Part shown: piece by piece, positions 45,651 through 57,949 of the stretch
Layout of the letters: each line of letters starts with the position of its first letter
Numbering within the stretch: the first letter of the stretch is position 1
Assembly (NCBI GenBank): GCA_022497145.1
Contig: MU385950.1
Span: forward strand, 1 to 64,000
Source: Rostrohypoxylon terebratum
Taxonomy: Eukaryota > Ascomycota > Sordariomycetes > Xylariales > Hypoxylaceae
Length of the DNA: 64,000 nucleotides
Direction of reading: 5' to 3'
Made by a program: the position numbers and the translations under genes
The notes under the pieces: model-generated
Seen by the model: only the letters and a program-made list of their open reading frames with translations
Databases searched by the model: none
Told to the model about the DNA's origin: nothing

Positions 45651-46194
45651 AATGAGGTTTAGATGTTGGGGATAGCAAATATTGGATTGAATAGAAATTT
45701 CCAATCCGACGGAAAGCAGTTTTAGACGTCGCTAGCGACTATAGATACATCATATCTGACACAAGAAGATATGAATGAACAGATCGAGGACTTTCCGTGA
45801 CGTCTCTGTGAATGTATGGGATCGACGTTGGCTTCTCATTGATTGTACAATAAATGTCCTGAGTGGCAATGATTTCTGTGTCAGGTTGATGATAGATTTC
45901 CAAGACTTCTAGAATCTCATAGCCTCAATTAGCGTTGATGCTTCAGCTGTGAGGCACTTCAACCCTGGTTCATTTTCTATACGGTATTGGGGCGATGCCA
46001 TCAGCTCATAGCCCCAAGTGGAAACGTCCTGCCTATTATCCACCCTACACAGCTGAATCTCAATACCACCGGTACCAAAGCATCTGGAGGTCATCAGATG
46101 ATACTCTGAGCTACATAAAGGTCGAGGTTTCAAAAAACATCAGACATATTTCTATCTTATTATTAATCCCTAACAAACACCAACAATAGCCAGA
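45651..46194. other. Intergenic AKR / HET gene
   Basis: No gene seen; it holds the AKR 3' flank and HET promoter. An ACATAAAGG element lies about 80 bp before the HET start. Confidence 0.5.
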
Positions 46195-48279
46195 ATGGAT
46201 CCTCTTGCATCGATCAATCCATATGTGTCTCTGAAAGGAGACCCTCAACTAGGAGATGTCTACCAGAGTCTTCCCGCAAACAGCACTCGTTTCTTGAGAT
46301 ACAAGAGCACACAACAATCACCAGATTCCCAGGAGAGTATCCTCGTTTTTGAATTTGAAACTCACCAGATATCGAATATTGAGTCCCAGTACTCGGCTCT
46401 ATCGTATACATGGGGTCACCCAATTATTGATGACTTCAAGGATGATTTATCGCATGCAATTATTTGCGATGGCCGTCGCATGCCAATAGGCCTTAACCTA
46501 AATGACGCGCTTCAACATATATATGTCGAATCCGACATAGCCCCACCGTTGTTGTGGGTAGACGCCGTCTGTATCAACCAAAGCGATCTTCGGGAGCGAG
46601 CTGCGCAAGTTTCCCTGATGACGAGCATCTACAGCCATGCCGCTGATGTGGTTGTGTGGCTTGGTAAAGACGACGGCGATGCCCGCGAAGCTCATGTGCT
46701 GTTGTCAGAGTACACACCTGCGCTGGAAGCGATTACCGAAGATATAATATCGGGGAATCAAGATGTTTCCATAATTGCAGAAATGGTCAATATCTACGAC
46801 GATGCGAAGCTCCACGAGAAATACAATATCACGCAAAAGTCTATGAATTGTTGGAAGGCGCTCGTCAGATTTCTTTCGCGGAGGTGGTTCAGTCGCATAT
46901 GGATCGTCCAGGAGATGGTGTTCAACGCCTCCCATCAGATTTGTTGCGGTTCTCTTCGCTTTAGCTGGGCCGACCTGGACCGCTTCGTGAGCCTCGTCTT
47001 CGGTGCACAGTGGCATGGATTGAATTTCCGCGGGCTTGAAAAGGAGACATCAAGGATCGCTCGGATCTTCACATTTCATCGCGAGATCCGCATGTCTGGG
47101 ACTGATTTTGCAAGCAATGACCCACGTTCTAGTCTTCTGAGCGCTGAAGAAAAGGTGTATGATTTCGCACAGAGTTATATCCTGTCGTCGGCATTCTTAG
47201 AGTCTACGGATCCCCGCGATCGGGTATTCGCGTTGTCAGCATTCGTGAATTCGTATGCAGCCAAATTGGATGTTAGGCCCATTTGGCTCAGGGCAGACTA
47301 CACTCTCCAGACTACGGAGGTTATGTTACGAACAGCACAGGTTTTATTATGGAAGACTCGATCCCTGGATATGCTTTCCTATGTTTCAGACCTCAGCTAC
47401 CGAGAAAAGTCAGACCTTCCATCTTGGATGCCGCACTTCCACGTTCCTGGGGCTGTTGCATCCGTTGAATCGTTACTCAATATGCACCAAGGGCGGAAAT
47501 ATCACGCTGGTAGCCTGTCATCTACAGTTCCTACACCTTCCGAGATTTATCTACACATGGATAGTCCCGGAAACGAGTTAGAAATTCAGGGGTACCTCTT
47601 GGATACCATCGAGGAAGTCGTCCATTTCGAGTCAGGCTTCCTTTCAACCCTGGAAATCTGCACCAAGTTACCTTTGAAATATAAAAACGGTCAATCCCCA
47701 GTCGAGGTTCTCTGGCGTACCTTAATCGCTGGGAAAACAGACACCGAATTTCCTGCTCCAGCGCAGACTGCCAATGATTTCGCCAAGTTTGTTAAGGCCG
47801 GTCTTATAGGAATCGCTCTGAACGCGCTCCCAGCTGGTGACAGAGAAACATTACTGAGGCTGTTCACTGTGCTGAATGATATCGAGTCAAAGTGTCCCCA
47901 CCCTTCTATCCCGACAATGGACAAATTCAACGAGATAATAGTCAATGTGATGGAGGATATGGACGGTACGCTGAGAATGCTGATGGAGCTGCACGCTACG
48001 TTGACTTATCGGACGATGACTTCGCCGACTCATTGGGGAAAGAAAGGAAAAGCTATCGTCCGCACCAGCAAGGGGTTTCTAGGCTTGTCGCCTCATTCTA
48101 CCCAAGTAGGGGATGAATTATGGTTGTTAAAGGGGGCGAGCTTATTCCATGTACTAAGGAACGCAGAGAGCGATTCCGCAGAAAAAATTTTGCTTGGTGA
48201 GGGATATGTACACGGCTTTATGGAGGGCGAAGCTTTGAGATTAGATGGAATGAGTTACAATCCCGTCACCATCAAATAG
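46195..48279 (+). CDS. Heterokaryon incompatibility (HET) domain protein
   Basis: Single exon, 694 codons. The HET domain occupies about residues 60-240, with the usual blocks: YSALSYTWGHP, LNLNDALQHIYVE, LLWVDAVCINQSDLRERAAQ, and MTSIYSHAADVVVWLG. Then RWFSRIWIVQEMVFN follows, and DPRDRVFALSAF comes later. The C-terminal half is variable, ending with a TSKGFLGLSPHSTQVGDELW block common to many such proteins. HET proteins take part in non-self recognition and cell death after hyphal fusion; most members are of unknown specificity. The reading frame is complete and uninterrupted. Confidence 0.94.
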   Translation: MDPLASINPYVSLKGDPQLGDVYQSLPANSTRFLRYKSTQQSPDSQESILVFEFETHQISNIESQYSALSYTWGHPIIDDFKDDLSHAIICDGRRMPIGLNLNDALQHIYVESDIAPPLLWVDAVCINQSDLRERAAQVSLMTSIYSHAADVVVWLGKDDGDAREAHVLLSEYTPALEAITEDIISGNQDVSIIAEMVNIYDDAKLHEKYNITQKSMNCWKALVRFLSRRWFSRIWIVQEMVFNASHQICCGSLRFSWADLDRFVSLVFGAQWHGLNFRGLEKETSRIARIFTFHREIRMSGTDFASNDPRSSLLSAEEKVYDFAQSYILSSAFLESTDPRDRVFALSAFVNSYAAKLDVRPIWLRADYTLQTTEVMLRTAQVLLWKTRSLDMLSYVSDLSYREKSDLPSWMPHFHVPGAVASVESLLNMHQGRKYHAGSLSSTVPTPSEIYLHMDSPGNELEIQGYLLDTIEEVVHFESGFLSTLEICTKLPLKYKNGQSPVEVLWRTLIAGKTDTEFPAPAQTANDFAKFVKAGLIGIALNALPAGDRETLLRLFTVLNDIESKCPHPSIPTMDKFNEIIVNVMEDMDGTLRMLMELHATLTYRTMTSPTHWGKKGKAIVRTSKGFLGLSPHSTQVGDELWLLKGASLFHVLRNAESDSAEKILLGEGYVHGFMEGEALRLDGMSYNPVTIK

Positions 48280-49476
48280 AAGCAGTGTATTGGTAGCAGC
48301 TTACTATGAATGATACCGAGGGGTCAGGGTTAGGGTTGATGTGTCTGCTCTTAATCTTAACCCTAACCCTAAGGTCGACAACCTAAGAATGCAGCTATTC
48401 TAGATGGTGGCAAATTGGGAGCTTCATGATCAATTACAACTGAAACTACCACCGCGGTTTTTAAAGTTGATACTGTTGTAATATTGAGCCACGTGGAATC
48501 CATGGGGCAACTGAGGCTTCTATATTGCTTGCCCTTTATCATATTTGCTAGCAATTAGCCTATTTCAACTTGCCACCATAGCTAGGTACGTAATCAGTGC
48601 TCTCAATTCTTTCTTTCGCGACGGTCAATTAATCATGTCAGGTATATATTCATATAGTAGTGACTATTTATGGCACATTAATATATAGGTACCTAGGTAG
48701 TCTATCAAACGCTTTACCTGACCATGTCTCAGTACAACTATACCCCCCCTCCCCCCGTATACAGTATTCAGATTCAGAGAAGAGGGTAATACATCCATGA
48801 TATTCTTTTTTACACAGTTGACGGTTTTTACCTAGTAAAGGCCCTGGACGAACTATGAAGCTAAATGAGAACACTGCTTGAACGATGATGTAACAGAAGT
48901 CTCACTTTGGATAGGTAAGGTAAGAAGTGTGGTTGGATCTTTGATATTTGGGTAAGTATTCCTGCAGGTCAATAACACATTCCCCAGATTTAAGTCCCCT
49001 GTCACGAAAGCCGGCGTCTTGTAGGTAAGACGGGAACCACCAAAGAAGCTTTCCAATACTTATCCGGTAAAGTCTTTAACAGCATAGAAATTCTAGACCC
49101 TGAACATTGTTAGTCTCCCAATTAACAGCCCCAGTTACATCCTAATGTATGACATGGGGCCCCTACCCTATCCCCAACTTCTCCGCCAAAAGAATGCCAC
49201 GATGTTTATTACCCGAACACCCGCTTTCCCAATTCGGTTCAAGGTATTCCGTCACAGATTTATCCATTTGAAGATTAGCCAGAAGAAACGGGTAGCTTAA
49301 GGTGGAATCCGGGAAAATGGCACTGTTCGTAAAATTAGTTTCATAGGATCAACGGAATCAAAATGTTTATTTACCTTGGAAGACGCCCACCGGATCTCGA
49401 CTGATTCCTTATAATAGAGAAGTACAGAAACCTAAGTTAATACCGTCCTAGAATTTCTCTCGTCAAGAACAACAAT
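48280..49476. other. Intergenic with telomere-like inverted pair
   Basis: No gene recognised. It holds the telomeric inverted pair at 48326-48370 and scattered TAGGTACCTAGGTAG words at 48687-48701. Confidence 0.55.
48326..48370. repeat. Inverted pair of interstitial telomeric repeats
   Basis: AGGGTTAGGGTT (48326-48337) faces its exact complement AACCCTAACCCT (48359-48370) across 21 nt. It has the same layout as the pair at 37159-37195, about 50 bp after the HET stop codon. Confidence 0.87.
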
Positions 49477-50546
49477 ATGAAGGTCTCGTCGACACTTACA
49501 ATCCTGGCAATTGCCACGGTTGGCAGCTGCCAATCCATCACCAAGGTCAATGATTTCAGCGGCACCCCCACAAAGCTTGGGATGTACGTCTATGTCCCCA
49601 AGACTCTCCAGACTCCGGCACCTATCGTTGTAGCAGTTCACCACTGCCAAGGATCAGCTCAGGGCTATTCCACCGAGTCTCACTATATACCTTTGGCCGA
49701 CCAGCACAACTTTATCTTGATCTATCCCAACTCAAGATCGAGCGGTGGCTGCTTCGATGTTGCTTCCGACGCCAGTATGTCTATCCACGCTGACTTATAG
49801 TTATTGTCAAAATGCCATTTGCTAATTCCGTTTAGCTCTGAAACACAATGGCGGTGGTGACAGCCAGACTATTGCTAACATGGTAACCTACGCCGTTGAG
49901 AAATACGGTGGTGATGCCAACCGAACATTCGTTACGGGAACCAGCTCCGGCGCCATGATGACGAACGTTCTTGTCGGTGCTTACCCCGATGTATTCAAGG
50001 CAGGATCCGTCTACTCCGGTGTACCTGACGGATGCTTTGCGGTTCCCGGCTCTACAGCTACTCAAGACCCCCCTGGATGGAACAACCAGTGCGCCAATGG
50101 ACAGACCACCAAGACAGCAGAGCAATGGGGTGACCTCGTGCGATCTTACTACCCTGACTACACCGGTCTCCGACCCAGAATGCTGATGTAAGGACTTCTT
50201 CACCGCAAATATCTGCATGAACTAGATATATTGACATGTTATTAGCTGGCACGGATCTGCTGATGGTACTCTGCGATACCCCAACTGTAAGCTCAATTCT
50301 TCTGGAGAGAATACGCAAGACGCTAACGTTATCATAGACGCCGAAACCATGAAGCAATGGTCCAACGTCCTTGGCCTTTCAGACCCGAAGGACACCCCAA
50401 ACACCCCCCAGAGTGGATACACCAGGACTATCTACGGAGAAGGTGATGAGAACACGGCACAACTTGTTGGATACAGTGCTCAGGGTGTTGGCCACACTGT
50501 CCCTGTCCACGAGACGATGGACCTCGCATTCTTCGGAATTGCGTGA
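49477..50546 (+). CDS. Secreted CE1-type esterase (acetylxylan/feruloyl esterase, PHB-depolymerase fold)
   Basis: Exons 49477-49774, 49836-50187, 50246-50286 and 50338-50546 (299 aa), all in phase; exon 3 is only 41 nt. The start MKVSSTLTILAIATVGSCQS is a signal peptide. Alpha/beta-hydrolase features: PIVVAVHHCQGSAQGY, FILIYPNSR, nucleophile FVTGTSSGAMMT (G-x-S-x-G), and the acid region IWHGSADGTLRYPN assembled across introns 2 and 3. The catalytic His is in GVGHTVPVHE. Fungal CE1 enzymes deacetylate xylan or release ferulate from plant cell walls outside the cell. Which of these substrates applies cannot be told; no cellulose-binding module is attached. Confidence 0.92.
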
Positions 50547-50941
50547 GCGACAACGGATGGATTACTTGGCAAATATAAAAGATGGGAAATGGATAGCCTT
50601 GCATCATAGCCATGGAATATCAATAGCAATAAGCGATTGAATTCAGTTTTTCCTGCGTAAGATACGATCTGCTGCAGTCCTCTGGAGCTTGACCATGCAA
50701 GGCCACCTCGACTTCACACTGTATATGAGTATTCGACCAGGCTTAAGCGCCGTTCTATCATCCCTCTGAGTTAATCAAGTTCATTTTATAACATCACTGA
50801 TTATAGTGGCATATCTCGGAATGAATAGGCATGGACAACTTGATATCAACTTAATGCGAGCAATACCTATCTTCAACGATCGTCACCACACTAATACATC
50901 GAACTACCACCCAGCACATCGACACTATGCAATCTCCTATC
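50547..50941. other. Convergent intergenic region
   Basis: No feature recognised between the esterase and tyrosinase stops. Confidence 0.55.
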
Positions 50942-52502
50942 TCAAACATAGACGTAACAGAACGCACCACCATTGCCTCCGAGTTGGTCGTGAGCCTCCA
51001 ACAGCTTGATGGGAGGACCAAGCCATTCTAGGTCGACCGTGACGTTCGAGGGGTCCGCGGCGAGACGCTGGCCCATGGGCATAGGCATACCACCGTTGGG
51101 GACAACATTGAGACGTGCCTCCGGGTCCTGCATCTGCCAGATCCACCATAGACGGTCTAGAGATGTGTGGTGGAAGTAGAAGAGCGGGTCACCGGGCGAG
51201 GTCATGGGGTCTCCACCAGGGTCGACGGCGGCGACGTAGTGGCCTGCGGTGTGGATCTAATTCAGAGAAGTCAGCTTCAATTCTCGTGCCTAAGTGAGTA
51301 ACACAAGTTGGTGACTTACTCCCCAAGGGTAGGGGTCGTTCTTGGGAGGCGGGGTCCCGAGCAATTCGTTGTAGAAGGTATCGATGTTGGCGCTGTTGTT
51401 GAGGAGATGGAAAGCGCGATCAGCTCGGGCTCCCATGGTCGCATCGCGGTTCACGTCGCGGCGAAGGCAGCGAGGGTTCTTGCCTGTCCCATCGGATCTT
51501 GGGTTCTTGGGGACGTTGGCGCCCATCGACATTGAAGTAGGTCCCAAGCTGACGACCATACTATTCATATGTTAGTACTCCGGAGATTCAAGGAAGCTCT
51601 AGTTTATTGCGTGTTATCAACTGGATAACATACTCCGAGAATGGCCCCTTTGTGACACAGCCTCCACCTCCATTCGACTTGATGATATTAGGAGTTCGTC
51701 CAGGCTGGGGAACACCCTTGTACAAAGGCTCCGGCTCGCCGTTGCCGCCAAGACTAGAGGCATTGCCGTTCAACAAGGGGGAGTTGAAGGGGTCCTCGGC
51801 GTAGCGATCGTAGTTCATATACTATTTCATAATCAGTAACAGCGTCCACATAACTGGTTATTATAGACTCAACGTACGGGCTGGTAGCCAGTATATCCAC
51901 ACTCTTCTCGAAGGGCTTTCTCGAAGAGCCAGACATAGTATTTGTGAGCGCCAAACAAGTGGAAGTTGTCGTGAAGTTGCATGGCGTGCGTCATGTGAAA
52001 CGCAACAAAGTCATCGTATCGACTCAGCGCTCCTGGGAACCTTTCTGTATCTACTGTAGGGGGTAGGTTCATCAAGCACGTAACAGCAGTAGTGTACTCG
52101 ATTCGCTGTTCCTCCGAAAGGTCACTCCTATCATCGAATGAGTAAGGTCGAAGACTTTTTAGTTTAATAAAGATCGAATGCATACCATTCCCGTCTTACG
52201 GCCGCATTTTCTAAGGTACAGTTATTGTTCGTGTTAGCAGCAATCTTCTGGGCCACCCATTCGTCAACCTTGGGCATAGTAGCCTCTTCAAGCTTATCGA
52301 CGACATCGAGAGGGTAGACAGGATTTCGAATACTAGATAAGCCTTCGGTTAGTTATGAGAGTCAAAGTCTGAGCGAAGGTAGTAAGACCTACATTTCTAT
52401 CTTAGACACATAATCACTTCGAGGCCGAGGCACCTCAATCGCTGCTCCTCGAACTCCAGAAAGGAGAGAGGGGAGCAGGAGAGCACTCCTGATGGTCCAC
52501 AT
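50942..52502 (-). CDS. Secreted tyrosinase-family type-3 copper oxidase
   Basis: Exons 52502-52393, 52332-52186, 52127-51878, 51821-51634, 51560-51320 and 51256-50942 (416 aa). The start MWTIRSALLLPSLLSGVRG is a signal peptide. The CuA region reads HDNFHLFGAHKYYVWLFEKA: histidines remain, but the usual W-H-R is A-H-K, and the following QPYWNY/WDW is QPYMNY. CuB is standard: IHTAGHYV, then GDPLFYFHHTSLDRLWWIW (both D-P and H-H-x3-D present). NPRCLRRDVN and PNIIKSNGGGGCVTKGPFSE match secreted fungal tyrosinase-like proteins. Such enzymes hydroxylate monophenols or oxidise diphenols to quinones, but the altered CuA residues make activity uncertain. A TATA-like run lies 100 bp upstream. Confidence 0.9.
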
Positions 52503-52601
52503 GTTGAATCAGCTACCTGTTTGGAGGTAGACCTGAAGCTGAACGCGAGTTACCAAGCGACTGTCTCCGACAGCTGCGGAACTGGGTGATTTTCCAACAG
52601 G

Positions 52602-52609
52602 TATATATA
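52602..52609 (-). promoter_or_regulatory. TATA-like element of the tyrosinase gene
   Basis: TATATATA lies about 100 bp upstream of the modelled start codon. Pattern-based. Confidence 0.38.
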
Positions 52610-55385
52610 GCCCACATTTTCCATCGCGGCTCAATCGATCGACCTGGGGTTCAATCATGCAACTCCGCACGGCATTTGAAGCACAGCTGCATTGGGACAG
52701 TTTTAATTAATACATCCAATGATACTCATTTCCAATATATTTCAGCTTAGATAAATTTTCGGCAGAAGACCTCGTAATATAAGTCCGCGATCCCAACGCA
52801 TGAGAGCATGGTTATCTAGCTTCCTTGGTAATGACCACCTAAGTAGCCATGTCCTTAGATTCATGATTTGCGATTTCGCCAGGACAACCGAGTCGGTCTA
52901 GGTAGTAGTATCAGAATACAGACCCAAATGATTAAAACTGGTGACGTCGTTGTATACCTACCTAATGAGCTCCGGAATTTGGGCAGTTTGCTGGGTAGTA
53001 TGGAATCATATAGATAAACCTATCTGCCAAGTATCGCTGACACCACATGATACCCAGGAGGCACTATGTATCATTATATGAATGAAAAGGGACCTACTTA
53101 CCAGGCACTAGGTAGGTAGCTGCGTACAGTAGGGGTATCTTCTGATAACCGAAGCATACATCCATGGTGACATGTTCAGGTAGGTAGCCATTTGAATTAT
53201 ATACCTCATATTCTGAACTCTTAATGTACTCGAACAGCAGCCATTGGTAGGTAGTCTCTGCCAAATATTCGTCAAATTTCAAGCTAGAATCCATAGCAAC
53301 ATTGAAGACCAGTAAAGCGGCATATCTTAAAGCACTCCTCTTTTAATTCAGGTCTACGGAGATTATACCGAGTATAGGCTAGTAATCAACATTTTAGCCC
53401 CCTGCTTTCTTCAAAATCCAGCCTAGTTGACTGTTGAGGCTGTTCGCGATTGCCTATGTCGAATGGGGTATTTAGCGGGCGACGCTGAGGCTTATGATGC
53501 ATAGGTTAGGTAGTGTGAAGGTATTTTTTCATCTAATTATGGCTTAGGTAAAAGGTACCTACGACCTACTCGTAGTCTCGTACGATCAATCTACATTTAG
53601 TATAGGTAGTTTATGTGGATCTCCGTGCCGTTAGACCGGTCGGAGTAAGTAACCTAACCTATGACCTTTTCTTTCGATCCGGGAGGTCTTGATATTCTTT
53701 TTGACCTTTACATGCCGACCACTCCGACGTGGCTTACCTACCTATCTGGATCCTTTAACCTTCCATAATGAAAAAAATACGAACTATTACCATATACTAC
53801 GTTTGATTACCTAGTGTTAGTTCCCATCACCCTATCATTTCTAACCTAGAGATTTTCCATACCTAGGCAGCTAGGTACATAGTACCTATTCTCTGCTATC
53901 CACAGGATTGCTGAGTATGACTAGATGTGGAACCCAGCTGTACCTTATTATTGCGGGGATATGCCACAGGTAGCACCAAGACGACAAACGCTAGGGGTCT
54001 CATTGTGTTGGTTGGTGGGTGACACTGGCTGACGCCATCTAGACTTGTAAATAATCTCGATAACCTCCCCCGAAACATCATTATTAAAATTGGAGAGAAT
54101 CTACCTAGGATTCAGAGATGCATGATAAGTCTGCTTTCCTGAGTGCATACCTGGGTAGTAGGTACCTAGTACCTAATATAGATGGATCAATAAACCGACG
54201 CTTTCATCCTTTCTTACATCAGAATCTCTAAAATGTACGTCGTAGGTACTTCCAGATGCCGAATGTCCCACCCCTGAATTGCAAAATGACAATGCCACTC
54301 GAAAGGAAGCTGTAGCGTTGCGCTATAATAGCATAGGACTTGGACAGCAAAAGAATATCCACCATTGTATGATTACTATATACAGTCTACTCAACGAAAC
54401 TCTATACTCAGACATCCAAGGATATCCACCGCCTCTTATAAGTTTTATACCGATTATTATTCCAAGTAGCTACCCGTCGGCATGTATTGGCATCTACAAT
54501 TGTCGCCATCACAAACTTTAAGCCTAAGTAGTACCTTAACTCCGCGTTTCATTGAATGACCCCTGACATGTGAGGCTGAAGATATAAATAGTCTAGTTGT
54601 AGATAGGCACCAACTCTCGCATCTCCCTAAATCGTTCTAAGGATTCCCTAAGTGTAAAGATTGCTCCCTCCTTCCTGGACCTCGGCTCCTCAGCTCAGCC
54701 CCAGGTATATCACCATTAGCATACCCACCTTGAAAGCGTCGAGCATGTCAGTGGCATGTAGAAAGAACCGACACACCAATTTTCCTTTCTATCCTGATGT
54801 TATTTTCGCCTATCTTCTTTGGGCGTAGCAGCTGCCTAGGTAGTAGTCAAAATTCGAGAGCGGGGAGTTCTCCCGAATGGGTAGGTAGAACGGATCTGAC
54901 AAGATATAATGGCTGGAATTACATCACGGAAATGCACATATCCCAATGATTCGTCAAAACCAATTGACACTACTCAGAATGGAGCAGGGGTTTTGCCTTC
55001 ATTAAAAAAATGTTTCCATATTTGCTAGTCAACAAGGTAGGTAGGTGGCCGCCGTAAGGTGCCTGAAATACCACAAATAGCTTGTTGTAACACAAGGCAC
55101 ACATTTCGCTTACTAGAAGACATAGAATTACCAGCTTTATTTTTAGGGTGATCAACTTAAGCTACTTTCAGCTGACAGGCAATATAGCGAATCGGCTCTA
55201 GTCCCCGACTATCATTCATAGGGCTAAAGGCTTGATTGCGCCCTAAAAATGGGGCATGAAGCTATCCACGATGAAATGAGGTGGGGTTGAATAGCACCAG
55301 CAAGATGTTTAGGGGTCCGCGTACCAACGACCATCAAAGACCAGATTCAAAGCTCAGGAGAAAATCGGTAACCTTATGAATTGAG

Positions 55386-55393
55386 TATATAAG
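55386..55393 (+). promoter_or_regulatory. TATA-like element of the KP4-like gene
   Basis: TATATAAG lies 143-150 bp upstream of the start codon and is followed by a C/T- and CA-rich leader. Pattern-based. Confidence 0.4.
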
Positions 55394-55535
55394 GTAGTAA
55401 GTTTCTCTCTCTAATGGTAAACTCATCACATACCACAACACTCACCATCAATTCATCTCTCTCTTATTCTTTTCTTTATCTATCAGTTTCCTTTACCAAT
55501 AGATATTATCATCTCATTTTCTATCAACAATCAAA

Positions 55536-56228
55536 ATGCCTTCCTTCATCAAGACCGTCCTCGCTGTTTCCAGCATCTTTGCCTCGGCTCTGGCCTTCCC
55601 GGCCGATATGTCTGCTAACCCGGCCGACCCATTAAGCCCCCGTGCTCTTGGAAGTGAGTAGCATATAAGGATCCTTAGTCGCAGTTTCTAACTCCAAAAC
55701 CCACAGTTAACTGCCGTGGCTCCGGTCTCTGCGGTCTCGCCACTCTTGAGAACCACGCAGATGTGAACATCGTTCAGCTCTGGCACGATATCCTTGCCGC
55801 CACCGACAAGGACCCCAACACTGTCTATCACAGCGGTGACCACATCGTCTGTGTTGGCACCTCCGCCACCATCACCGTCGGTGCCAGCGCTAGCGGCGGG
55901 GCCGGTGGTCTCAAAGGCAAGTTGAGCCTCAAGACTAGCGCCAAGATCGGAACTGGCGGTGTCTGCCTTTTCCCTCAGGGAGCCTCCCTCACTCTGGCTA
56001 AGATCAGGGAACTTGTCGATGCTCTTGGCAACCACGGTTGTGCCACTTGCGGATCCGTCCCCATCCACTTCGTCGACCAGAAGAGTAACAACCCCAAGGA
56101 CGGCATCCTAACTTCCAACTACGTCGGCAACCCTTACTGTAAGTTTCCCCTCATAGTACTATTTACTCGTTTACTGATTTGGTCGCGCTGTAGGCGGTGG
56201 TAACTGCATCAACGAGGTTGGCAACTAA
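55536..56228 (+). CDS. KP4-like (killer toxin family) secreted small cysteine-rich protein
   Basis: Exons 55536-55653, 55707-56138 and 56194-56228 (194 aa). The signal peptide is followed by a short propeptide-like stretch ending in a basic residue. The mature part starts ...INCRGSGLC, contains GDHIVCVGTSA and GGVCLFPQGAS, then a C-x2-C pair, and finishes with a Cys pair split across intron 2. Cysteine spacing and the IN-C-RGS start match the KP4 family, first known from a fungal dsRNA virus and widespread as chromosomal genes in filamentous ascomycetes. Chromosomal members have been linked to growth antagonism, but the role here is unknown. The leader is CA/CT-rich and there is a TATA-like element, suggesting inducible high expression. 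Confidence 0.85.
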
Positions 56229-57949
56229 ATGGATTCTTACAATGATGCGATATGTGGAAAATTTTGAGTGGAGGAATGAGTTAGGAAATCGGAAATCTTA
56301 TATATTCTTTACCCATAGACTTGATTATAGCTTAAGTTGACATGGTGTTTATAATCAATATACATACCTAATTTTGCCCTTCATCACTCTAGTCTCTAGA
56401 ATGGTGACTGATATTTCAACCATGGGGTGCTTGTCAGAAGACGTTTTGATAAACATTGGCTGAAGAACATCCCATATTAACTTGGATTACTCATGAATGG
56501 TGGATAGGGTGCTCTAAAGGGGAGCTTGCGAGCATATCAAATACCGACTAGGCAATAATAATATAAGAAGAGGATGAAACCCCCTCCATCTCAAGAAAAG
56601 CCAGTGTTAATAGATCACCCACACTTCATGTGCATCAGCAGCGGCTTCGTCATCTGTGGCCTTCGCATCAATTAGAAGATCCCATTAACCTAGGTTAGGC
56701 ACTACGTGTATATTCCTTATGAATATGGTAGGTATGGAAGACTCGAGGTAAATACTACCTACCAAGTCTCTAAGCTTCCAAATCTTCTCCGGTAATACCT
56801 AACTACCTACCTACCTAGTTACTTGGCCATACAAATCCTTACCTATTCCTATGAATCGTCGGATGGACTACTCCTATCACATCTCTGCTAAAGATGGACA
56901 CAACTGGGTTAGCGATCGCGATCACTGGTTGCGTTTTGAAACTGATCACATTCTCCGTGAACTTTATCTCCGATGGAACGGCTAAACGGACGGACATACA
57001 CCCATGTTAAACACGATCGGGGATAACTTGGTGTATGCCTACAATATTGCAATAAATCTACGTACCCTCTTTATTGTAAATGCGTTCAATTAAGAAAGAA
57101 ATGTTAGAGGGCGGCAGCAAGGTTAACGATAAAATAAAGGGGTGAACCTCCCCGAGGGGTAACACGTCCAAAAGGTACTTAGATTTGTATAGGGAATTGT
57201 ACTGCAACATAGGTATCCACCAGACTAGCCTCGATTGCGCATAGGATGTCCGTTCGTTACTGACTGATGTCCGATCTCCGACGCAAAACAAGTCATGAGA
57301 AAGATATCACCGATCGCAATTGAGATATTGGGCTAATTGTGGGAAGTATGCGAAATGCCACAAAGAATTTACCTAGATAATCAAAGGGATGAATTGAATC
57401 AGAAGGACCAGGGGGATATGGACCCTGTTGAGTTGGCAAGTCAGAAGCAAACACTAAGATATGTGTTGTAAGATTCTACATTGAGATGTTGATAAATTTG
57501 AAGTAATAGGACATCCTTACACTCGCTACTCGGGCTACTGTTATGGGAATTGAGTCAGAAAATCGGCGTCATATCGATTCGGTAATTGGAATGGGGAGGT
57601 GAAGTGGTTCGGAAGAACGAGCTGCTCAACCAAGGAGAAACATACAGAAATAGGAAATACACAGGAGGATGGAAGTGGAAGGCAGCGACAAGCAATTAGA
57701 GCTGAGCAGGTATCCAACAAGCTACTAGAAAAATGCATTAGCTCAGCCCTGAAGGGACTGGAGGCGCTACAACTTTAGAGGATTCAGCGCGTCATTATAG
57801 CGAGTCGCGTTCGAACCAATCCCCGCCTTAGCCTGTACATGCCTTGGATACGCTATTTTGGAAGTTGTGGTCAGACGGAAGACCTTTTAGACGAATTTTG
57901 TTTCCCATTTTTAGGTGTCTATGTGAACTGTACAATAGAAAGAAGTCGC
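56229..57949. other. Intergenic, no gene recognised
   Basis: TAGGTA/CTACCT words at 56690-56830; otherwise AT-rich with short uninformative frames. No tRNA-like fold was confirmed. Confidence 0.5.

Larger units (their letters stand above)
52503..55535. other. Long intergenic region with dense CCTAGGTA-type words
   Basis: No gene recognised over 3 kb between divergent tyrosinase and KP4-like genes. TAGGTA/TACCTA palindromic words recur (for example 53108-53115, 53560-53570, 53860-53880, 54150-54172, 54838-54845, 55037-55047). Short frames have no features. Confidence 0.55.

Noticed and set aside
57795..57835. TTCGAA-containing stretch resembling a tRNA T-loop
   Set aside because: No paired T-stem, acceptor stem or anticodon arm could be drawn on either strand.
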